A stretch of DNA of 64,000 bases, from the NCBI RefSeq assembly GCF_028623165.1, contig NZ_CP117768.1, positions 1,922,001 through 1,986,000 on the forward strand, in the 5' to 3' direction. Below the pieces are notes generated by a model. It saw only the letters and a program-made list of their open reading frames with translations. It made no database searches and was not told the DNA's origin. Every line of letters begins with the position of its first letter. Position 1 is the first letter of the stretch. The position numbers were made by a program, and so were the translations under genes. This DNA is from Nostoc sp. UHCC 0926. GTDB taxonomy: Bacteria; Cyanobacteriota; Cyanobacteriia; Cyanobacteriales; Nostocaceae. Of this stretch, positions 57,745 to 64,000 are shown in pieces.

Positions 57745-59070
57745 ATGGCGATCGTCACTGTTTCTAACAAATCACTGACAGTTAATCCCCTCAAACAAAG
57801 TCAAGCTTTGGGTGCAACCTTAGCCTTTTTGGGATTGAAAGGGACGATGCCTTTATTCCACGGTTCTCAAGGTTGTACTGCTTTCGCCAAAGTTGTCCTG
57901 GTGCGGCATTTCCGGGAAGCGATTCCCCTAGCTACAACAGCGATGACGGAAGTCACTACTATCTTGGGTGGTGAAGAGAATGTGGAGGAAGCAATTCTCA
58001 CTTTGGTAGAAAAGGCTAACCCGGAAATTATTGGTTTATGCACCACGGGATTGACTGAAACCAGAGGGGATGACATTGAGGGCTTTGTTAAAGCAATCCG
58101 CGATCGCCATCCAGAATTGAATGATTTAGCGATCGTTTTTGCACCTACCCCAGATTTTAAAGGTGCGTTGCAAGATGGCTTTGCTGTTGCTGTGGAAAGC
58201 ATAGTTAAGGAAATTCCTCAACCAGGTGAACTCAGAACTGAACAAGTCACGATTTTGGCGGGTTCTGCCTTCACACCAGGGGATGTACAAGAAATCAAAG
58301 AGATAGTCACAGCCTTTGGACTGGTGCCTATCTTTGTACCTGACCTTGGGGCTTCCTTAGATGGACACTTAGAGGATGGTTATAGTGCGGTTACAGTCAG
58401 TGGAACTACCTTAAAACAGCTACGAGAAGTAGGTAGTTCTGCTTTTACCCTAGCATTGGGTGAAAGTATGCGGGATGCTGCAAAGATTCTAGAAGAACGC
58501 TTTGGCACACCTTATGAGGTGTTTAGCGAACTGACTGGATTAGAACCGGTAGATGAGTTTATCCAAGCATTAGCGATTCTGAGCGGTAACAGCGTACCCG
58601 AAAAATACCGCCGCCAACGCCGTCAGTTGCAAGATGCGATGTTGGATACTCACTTTTACTTCGGTGCAAAACGAGTTTCCCTAGCGCTAGAACCAGATTT
58701 GCTGTGGTCAACAGTGCATTTCCTGCAATCGATGGGAGCGCAAATTCACGCTGCGGTGACAACCACGCGATCGCCCTTACTAGAAAAACTCTCGGTTAAA
58801 AGCATCACCATCGGTGATTTGGAAGACTTTGAGAGTCTAGCAGACGGTTCTGATTTGCTGATTGGTAACTCAAATGTAAGTGCGATCACTAAACGGCTCT
58901 CGATTCCTCTTTATCGTCTTGGACTGCCAATTTATGACCGTTTAGGTAATGGTCAGTTTACCAAAGTTGGCTATCGAGGCACGATGGAACTTTTGTTTGG
59001 CATAGGCAACTTGTTTTTAGAACAAGAAGAGTCATTAGTAGAGACGCGATTAATCGCGTCTGTACAATAG
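57745..59070 (+). CDS. nifN: FeMo-co scaffold protein NifN
   Basis: This is a 441-aa NifK-like scaffold subunit: LKQSQALGATLAFLGLKGTM, HGSQGCTAFAKVVLVRHFRE and GLCTTGLTETRGDDIEGF. It pairs with NifE. The last about 10 codons (VETRLIASVQ) are provided by the first copy of a palindromic repeat at 59039, which suggests the repeat invaded the gene's end. GAGGAGGT precedes the ATG. Confidence 0.97.
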   Translation: MAIVTVSNKSLTVNPLKQSQALGATLAFLGLKGTMPLFHGSQGCTAFAKVVLVRHFREAIPLATTAMTEVTTILGGEENVEEAILTLVEKANPEIIGLCTTGLTETRGDDIEGFVKAIRDRHPELNDLAIVFAPTPDFKGALQDGFAVAVESIVKEIPQPGELRTEQVTILAGSAFTPGDVQEIKEIVTAFGLVPIFVPDLGASLDGHLEDGYSAVTVSGTTLKQLREVGSSAFTLALGESMRDAAKILEERFGTPYEVFSELTGLEPVDEFIQALAILSGNSVPEKYRRQRRQLQDAMLDTHFYFGAKRVSLALEPDLLWSTVHFLQSMGAQIHAAVTTTRSPLLEKLSVKSITIGDLEDFESLADGSDLLIGNSNVSAITKRLSIPLYRLGLPIYDRLGNGQFTKVGYRGTMELLFGIGNLFLEQEESLVETRLIASVQ

Positions 59071-59150
59071 ACGCGATTAATCGCGTCTGTACAATAGACG
59101 CGATTAATCGCATCTGTACAATAGACGCGCTTAATCGCATCTGTACAATA
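59039..59150. repeat. Four tandem 28-bp palindromic repeats at the nifN end
   Basis: Four units each contain GACGCGATTAATCGCGTC (the last two with point changes) plus TGTACAATA. The first overlaps the nifN stop (59068-59070). Single copies lie near 540 and 8920. The hairpins may slow 3'-5' decay or terminate transcription before nifX. Confidence 0.9.
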
Positions 59151-59216
59151 ATCATTCGTCAGTAGTCACTAGTCATTAGCAACTGACAACTAACAATTGA
59201 CAAAGGACAAAGCACG

Positions 59217-59630
59217 ATGAAAATTGCTTTTACGACAAGTGACCGAATTCATATTAATACTCACTTTGGAGGGTCAGAAGAAATTGATGTTTATGAAATT
59301 TCCGATGAAGGATATCACTTTGTAGAAACTATCAAATTTCATTATGAAATCAAAGAAGAGAATAATGAGAGTAAACTCGCGCCAAAAATTGAAGCATTAG
59401 GTGATTGCACAATTATTTATGTTTTAGCAATTGGCGGGAGCGCTGCGGCTCGGTTAATCAAGAAAGGTGTCACCCCCGTGAAGGCGCGATCGGAAGAAGA
59501 CGAAATTAGTCAAGTGCTAACTAAGCTAGTGAAAACCCTCAAAGGTAATCCCCCACCTTGGTTACGTAAAGCTTTACAGCAAAAACCTGCAAATTTTGCC
59601 GATGAAGTTGAAAATGAAGCAACGGTATGA
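59217..59630 (+). CDS. nifX: FeMo-co carrier protein NifX
   Basis: This is a 137-aa NifX: MKIAFTTSDRIHINTHFGGS, EEIDVYEISDEGYHFVETIK and IIYVLAIGGSAAARLIKKGV. It binds NifB-co and carries it to NifEN. It overlaps the next gene by 4 nt. Confidence 0.96.
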   Translation: MKIAFTTSDRIHINTHFGGSEEIDVYEISDEGYHFVETIKFHYEIKEENNESKLAPKIEALGDCTIIYVLAIGGSAAARLIKKGVTPVKARSEEDEISQVLTKLVKTLKGNPPPWLRKALQQKPANFADEVENEATV

Positions 59631-60103
59631 CCACAAATAATAGTGTTAATGGAACTGCTACAACTGAAGTCTTGAACTCGCCTTTCCTTAAGGTATTAAT
59701 TAAACAAATTCGGGGTCAAGACAGTTATGGAGTTTATCGTGGTTGGTCGGATGAGTTGATTCTCAAACCCTTTATTGTTACCAAACAAAAGAAACGGGAA
59801 ATCTCCATTGAGGGCGAAGTTGATCCGATAACTCAAGCACGAATTATGGCTTTTTTTCGAGCTGTAGCTGCTGGGATTGAACAGGAAACAGGTTTGATAT
59901 CCCAGGTTGTAATTGATTTGAACCATGAAGGATTTGGCTGGGCGTTAGTATTTTCTGGTCGTCTTTTGCTAACTGTGAAAACCTTGCGAGATGCTCAACG
60001 CTTTGGCTTTGACTCGCTCGATAAATTAGCCCAAGAGGGAGAAAACTACGTCAAAAAAGGCATTGATTTGGCGAAACGCTTTCCGGAAGTTGGCAACCTG
60101 TAA
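59627..60103 (+). CDS. NifX-associated DUF269 protein
   Basis: This 158-aa protein matches DUF269: FLKVLIKQIRGQDSYGVYRG, WSDELILKPFIVTKQKKREI and LNHEGFGWALVFSGRLLL. It always accompanies nifX. The biochemical role is not settled. It is coupled to nifX by a 4-nt overlap. Confidence 0.92.
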   Translation: MTTNNSVNGTATTEVLNSPFLKVLIKQIRGQDSYGVYRGWSDELILKPFIVTKQKKREISIEGEVDPITQARIMAFFRAVAAGIEQETGLISQVVIDLNHEGFGWALVFSGRLLLTVKTLRDAQRFGFDSLDKLAQEGENYVKKGIDLAKRFPEVGNL

Positions 60104-60323
60104 CAATTTTAGATTTTGGATTTTGGATTTTGGATTCAAGTTTTAATCACTAGTACACTGTGACGGAAGTTTGCCTACCTTTAACAAACAAAGGGCTTAA
60201 TCTCCTTGTCGGGTTAATTGAGATGGTAGCTAGATTTCTGCCGTGCTGTACTAATCTCATCACTATTTGATTAAAACAATATCATCCAATCCAAAATTTA
60301 AAATCTAAAATCCAAAATCCAAT

Positions 60324-60554
60324 GTGGAGTGGCTGATTGTGCAAGCAGAAGAAACCAGTATTGAGGAATTACAAGGACAAATCAGACGGCTTAACAGCAA
60401 AGCTGGTCAAATGAAAATGGATCTGCATGATTTAGCTGAAGGGCTACCAACAGATTACAAACAACTTATGGATGTTGCAGCCGCAACTTATGAAATCTAT
60501 CGCAAGTTAGATGAGCTTAAGCAACATCTGAAACAATTGGAGAATGCTAAATGA
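60324..60554 (+). CDS. DUF683 nif-associated small protein
   Basis: This protein of up to 76 aa has the DUF683 coiled helices: IEELQGQIRRLNSKAGQMKM, DLHDLAEGLPTDYKQLMDVA and YEIYRKLDELKQHLKQLE. GTG 60324 and GTG 60339 are possible starts, and I cannot decide between them. It overlaps nifW by 4 nt. Confidence 0.88.
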   Translation: MEWLIVQAEETSIEELQGQIRRLNSKAGQMKMDLHDLAEGLPTDYKQLMDVAAATYEIYRKLDELKQHLKQLENAK

Positions 60555-60868
60555 CTGGAACAATTGATGAATTCAATAAGCTCGTAGATGCAGAAGAATT
60601 TTTTCAATTCTTTAAAATGTCTTACGACTTAGAAGTTGTAAATGTAAATCGTCTACATATTCTGAAAAAGTTTTCTCAATATATGAAGGAAATTGATGAT
60701 CAGTCTCCTGACTTGAGTCAAGAAGAGAGACTAAATCAATATTCTTTGGCTTTACAAAAAGCCTATCAGGTATTTATTGAATCAACACCCCACGAACAAA
60801 AGCTGTTCAAAGTGTTTAACGACAAGCCGAAAAATGTAGTCACACTGACAGAAATCACTTCTGATTAG
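60551..60868 (+). CDS. nifW: Nitrogenase-stabilising protein NifW
   Basis: This is a 105-aa NifW: EFNKLVDAEEFFQFFKMSYD, LEVVNVNRLHILKKFSQYMK and YQVFIESTPHEQKLFKVF. It protects the MoFe protein from oxygen or aids its assembly. It is coupled to the DUF683 gene. Confidence 0.95.
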   Translation: MTGTIDEFNKLVDAEEFFQFFKMSYDLEVVNVNRLHILKKFSQYMKEIDDQSPDLSQEERLNQYSLALQKAYQVFIESTPHEQKLFKVFNDKPKNVVTLTEITSD

Positions 60869-60878
60869 GAGGTATAAA

Positions 60879-61682
60879 TTGGTTAACCTAACGCCTACCG
60901 AATTAGAACGCTATCGTCGCCAAATGATGCTTCCGAATTTTGGCGAAACAGCACAGAAGCGCTTGAAGTCAGCGACAGTTATGGTTACAGGTGTGGGGGG
61001 ATTAGGCGGTACAGCGGCGCTTTACTTAGCAGTAGCGGGCGTTGGGCGGTTAATCCTAGTCCGGGGTGGTGACTTGCGGCTGGATGATATGAATCGTCAG
61101 GTTCTGATGACGGATGATTGGGTAGGTAAGCCAAGGGTATTCAAAGCTAAAGAAACTCTGGACGCGATTAATCCTGATGTCCAAGTGGAAACTGTTCATG
61201 ATTACATCACCCCGGAAAATGTAGATTCATTAGTGCAGTCCGCTGATATGGCTCTTGATTGCGCCCACAACTTTACAGAGCGCAATTTGTTGAATGATGC
61301 CTGCGTGCGCTGGCGTAAGCCAATGGTAGAAGCTGCGATGGACGGGATGGAGGCTTACCTGACGACGATTATTCCTGGTGTGACTCCTTGTTTGTCTTGT
61401 TTGTTTCCAGAAAAGCCAGATTGGGATCGGCGCGGCTTTTCAGTTATAGGCGCTGTTTCTGGGACACTGGCTTGTCTAGCAGCGCTGGAGGCGATCAAGC
61501 TGATCACCGGGTTTAGTCAGCCTCTATTGTCACAATTGCTGACAATCGATCTGAATCGGATGGAATTTGCTAAACGCCGTTCTCACCGCGATCGCTCTTG
61601 TCCAGTATGCGGCAATAGTGCGCCTTGGAGACACGCGCAATCCAATTCGATGGAACCCACGGGTATTGCACAAAATAGTTGA
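60879..61682 (+). CDS. hesA: HesA (ThiF/MoeB-like adenylating protein)
   Basis: This 267-aa E1-like protein has the nucleotide-binding motif VTGVGGLGGTAALYLAVAGV near residue 35. Others are DMNRQVLMTDDWVGKPRV and the CLSCLFPEKPDW and CPVCGNSAP cysteine pairs. The start is TTG 60879, preceded by a strong TAGGAGGT at 60867-60874. It is probably involved in heterocyst Fe-S or metal cofactor metabolism, though not proven. Confidence 0.93.
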   Translation: MVNLTPTELERYRRQMMLPNFGETAQKRLKSATVMVTGVGGLGGTAALYLAVAGVGRLILVRGGDLRLDDMNRQVLMTDDWVGKPRVFKAKETLDAINPDVQVETVHDYITPENVDSLVQSADMALDCAHNFTERNLLNDACVRWRKPMVEAAMDGMEAYLTTIIPGVTPCLSCLFPEKPDWDRRGFSVIGAVSGTLACLAALEAIKLITGFSQPLLSQLLTIDLNRMEFAKRRSHRDRSCPVCGNSAPWRHAQSNSMEPTGIAQNS

Positions 61683-61736
61683 TTTCCGTCCCCACCTGAA
61701 ATCAGAACAACTAATCGCTATAAATCAGGAGACCTA

Positions 61737-62111
61737 ATGGGCGTTATTTTATCAGAAAAAGCAGAATTACATCTGCGGGGATTGCTCCAAGGTTCCGCAC
61801 CCAACGCTAATGGCGCAACTAAAGGTATCCGCATCTCAGTAAAAGATGGTGGTTGCAGTGGTCATGAATATGCAATGGATATCACCAGCAAGCCCCAACC
61901 AGATGATTTGGTAAGCCAGCAAGGCAAAGTGCTGGTTTACGTTGATGCCAAAAGTGCGTCGTTATTAGAAGGAATTGTGGTTGACTTCGTTGAGGGAGTG
62001 ATGGAAAGCGGTTTTAAGTTCACCAACCCCAATGCAACTGATAAATGCGGTGGTTGTGGAAAGTCCCTCAAAGCAGGTGACAGTAAGCCTACTGGTGTAC
62101 CTTGCAGCTAA
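61737..62111 (+). CDS. hesB: HesB (IscA/A-type Fe-S carrier)
   Basis: This 124-aa A-type carrier has the conserved cysteines GGCSGHEYAMDI and DKCGGCGKSL. It is probably an Fe-S carrier for nitrogenase maturation. It follows hesA by 54 nt with AGGAGA upstream. Confidence 0.95.
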   Translation: MGVILSEKAELHLRGLLQGSAPNANGATKGIRISVKDGGCSGHEYAMDITSKPQPDDLVSQQGKVLVYVDAKSASLLEGIVVDFVEGVMESGFKFTNPNATDKCGGCGKSLKAGDSKPTGVPCS

Positions 62112-62515
62112 CATCATTCCGTTAAGCAATTTTGGATTTTGGATTGCCGATTTTGGATTGAAAGAAACCACTCCACAAGAGTTGGGGCTTGAGAATTTGA
62201 AATTTTGGATAAAAGGATTTGTTCCACCCACACAATGTCGGGGCATGAACCGAAATAATTTTTAATTCTTCAATTCTTTAATCTAAAATCTAAAATTTAA
62301 AATCTAAAATTGGCACAGTCAATTGTAGAGGCTTCCCATAGATGCGTTCGCCTTGCCTTCAGGTAGCTTCTAGTTCGTGTTGCATCCTTTCCCGATATAG
62401 AGAAGCCAACTTAGCGTAGTATCTCCGTAAGAAGAAGGGAAGCAAAAAGTAGGATAGGTTGCTCAAAAACTTCGTAAATTAGACCAACTGTATAACATTT
62501 GAGGAGAATCGGAAA
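62112..62515. other. hesB-fdxH intergenic region
   Basis: This holds inverted 'ggattttggatt / aatctaaaatcc' type repeats (62128-62310) and no gene. The fdxH promoter should lie at 62400-62500, since fdxH is often transcribed separately. Confidence 0.45.
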
Positions 62516-62815
62516 ATGGCTTCCTACCAAGTTAGATTAATCAGCAAAAAAGAAAACCTCGACACCACAATTGAAGTTGACGAAGAGACCACCATCTTGG
62601 ACGCAGCGCACGACAATGATATTGACTTGCCGGCTTCTTGTCAAGCAGGTTCTTGCTCTAGTTGTGTTGGCAAGGTCGTTGAAGGTGAAATTGATCAAGA
62701 AGATCAAAACTTTCTAGATGACGAGCAGATTTCTAAAGGATTCGCTCTACTTTGTGTCACTTATCCTCGTTCTAATTGCACAATTAAGACACATCAAGAA
62801 CCTTATCTTGTCTAA
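62516..62815 (+). CDS. fdxH: Heterocyst [2Fe-2S] ferredoxin FdxH
   Basis: This 99-aa plant-type ferredoxin has cluster ligands in [20 protein letters not shown] and [12 protein letters not shown]. FdxH is the heterocyst ferredoxin that donates electrons to NifH. GAGGAGAA precedes the ATG. Confidence 0.97.
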   Translation: MASYQVRLISKKENLDTTIEVDEETTILDAAHDNDIDLPASCQAGSCSSCVGKVVEGEIDQEDQNFLDDEQISKGFALLCVTYPRSNCTIKTHQEPYLV

Positions 62816-63312
62816 ACTATTACTTTGGTTTCTACCTTTGGTGACCAAATAAAAGATGAAGGATGAAGGATGAAAATATACTTCATTCTTCCCTTCACAA
62901 TTCCTAATTTATAATTCCAATGTTTACCCGCTTTAGTATGACTGGCTGTTCATTATAATTATAGAGAACGCGAGAGCGAGGAATCCTTACCTTCTATAAA
63001 ACTCAGGATGAAACAATCTTGAAAAAACTTATATCAATGGGGATAATACCAGGAACTACTATCACTTTATAACAAAACTTTTTCTGATTAATTATTAAAG
63101 TAGGAAACACATCTTTATCAGTAGATATAGAAAGTATTCGTACTATTTATGTCCGTATTATTGATAATTGAATTAATTAACATCTATAGAATATCCTCTT
63201 GACCTCACTCCTTTCCTAATTAATTCCACGAGTGAGGTCACTCAATTTATAGATATGAATGCAATTTCGTATTAGAGATACCGCTTGCAAGAAAAGGCAA
63301 CCTGCCTATTTT
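62816..63312. other. Intergenic region between fdxH and molbindin
   Basis: No gene is seen. A hairpin-like 'cctcactcctttcctaattaattccacgagtgagg' lies near 63198-63238 between the convergent genes and may be a terminator. Confidence 0.45.
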
Positions 63313-63522
63313 TTATTCAACAGCGACTATCACATCTGATGATTTAATCACGGCATAAGCCTGCTTACCTTCTACAAGTCCCAGCTTTTCAGCTGATGAT
63401 TTTGTAATTATTGACACTAACTCTACACCTGGTGCCACTTCTAAAGTTATCTCAGTATTAACTGTACCAGGCACAACTTTTTTTACAGTACCTTGGATAG
63501 AGTTACGAGCGCTAATTTCCAT
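63313..63522 (-). CDS. mop: Molybdenum-pterin/molybdate-binding protein (molbindin)
   Basis: This single Mop domain of 69 aa is counted from ATG 63522 (MEISARNSIQGTVKKVVPGT); ATG 63555 would add 11 residues. The typical pattern is VNTEITLEVAPGVELVSIIT, KSSAEKLGLVEGKQAYAVIK and SSDVIVAVE. Molbindins store or buffer molybdate, which fits the neighbouring Mo-nitrogenase cluster. Confidence 0.93.
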   Translation of the reverse strand: MEISARNSIQGTVKKVVPGTVNTEITLEVAPGVELVSIITKSSAEKLGLVEGKQAYAVIKSSDVIVAVE

Positions 63523-63555
63523 TTTCTGTCTGTATTTTACTTGGTACTTAAACAA

Positions 63556-64000
63556 ACTAACATTTTTTTTTGAAAAGAGGAAATTTTTTGATATTTCTTA
63601 ATAACTGTCAGGGATATAAAGCAAATCTCAGCGTTATATCTCTGTTTTATTAGACACAAGATTCAATGGAAACATTACATCAAATTTGAGCAAGATAAGA
63701 CAATGGGCAAAATCCCATTATTAAAGCTAGGCAAACTGACGCTATAGCGGACTAATGACTATTTACGCAAAAGTTATATCTGCTACTACTCTAGATGATC
63801 AAATAATATTGTAAAAAATACTGCATTTCAATTGTATTTTAATATTTTTCTTAGATATATCTAGGGATCTTTATAAATGATTCATAATTTAAAATTATCA
63901 TAGTGATAATATATAACTAAGCTAAATTGTTGCTAATCAACTTAGTACTCGACCAATCCAAAATTGCTGGATGAGGGCGGGGAGTAGGGAGTGGTGAAAT
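63556..64000. other. Terminal intergenic region
   Basis: This is AT-rich. I see no gene. It probably contains the molbindin promoter at its left edge. Confidence 0.4.

Noticed and set aside
57563-57745. Short ORFs between nifE and nifN
   Set aside because: They lie entirely within a dispersed repeat with complementary arms.

Overview
The window looks like the chromosome of a heterocyst-forming, Nostoc-type cyanobacterium. It has frequent GCGATCGC (HIP1) octamers and a complete Mo-nitrogenase cluster in the heterocyst order (nifB-fdxN-nifS-nifU-glbN-nifH-nifD-nifK-nifE-nifN-nifX-DUF269-DUF683-nifW-hesA-hesB-fdxH). It also has cyanobacterial repeat families and XisA-type recombinases inside nifD. 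No rRNA, tRNA or CRISPR array was recognised.

Layout. 0-8.3 kb: housekeeping and accessory genes (ArsR regulator, GerMN protein, proS, acyltransferase, PEP-CTERM protein, a FitAB/VapBC-like toxin-antitoxin pair, Uma2). 8.3-12.5 kb, minus strand: [2Fe-2S] protein, nifT, nifZ, nifV, DUF2949, an unknown gene, and nifP/cysE. 13-21.3 kb: NDH-2, a 42-bp tandem array, then a decayed stretch with HicAB, an HNH gene broken by a 124-bp MITE, a broken second hicB, a NACHT-type remnant, and two alcohol-dehydrogenase remnants flanking a sorbosone-dehydrogenase-like gene. 22.4-63 kb: the nif cluster. 63.3 kb: a molbindin.

The central feature is nifD, which is split into three pieces by two separate elements. 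Element 1 (6,407 bp) lies between 10-bp direct repeats GTATACCCTG. Element 2 (17,043 bp) lies between the 11-bp repeats GGATTACTCCG, which are the classical XisA sites. Removing both, keeping one repeat copy each, joins 902 + 461 + 167 nt into one 1,530-nt frame (509 aa) and restores the FeMo-cofactor ligand region. Each element carries its own XisA-like tyrosine recombinase just inside one border. Element 2 carries vegetative-cell or stress cargo (orange carotenoid protein, PPK2, SDR, dienelactone hydrolase, DUF2267), an AvaI/BsoBI-type restriction system with a nonsense-mutated methylase, a decayed xisHI pair and a REP/RAYT module. Element 1 looks plasmid-derived, with iteron-like repeats and two RHH-type genes.

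The most notable new signal is in element 1. An RHH/coiled-coil gene ends at a G_GGA_AAA heptamer, followed by a 6-nt spacer and a perfect 10-bp GC-rich hairpin that overlaps its stop codon. A -1 shift there opens a further 192 codons of coiled coil. A second is a shared promoter module (phased ACTAG-(N)2-CCCC boxes plus a conserved GAGTACAA block) upstream of both nifP and nifB, which fits joint CnfR control.
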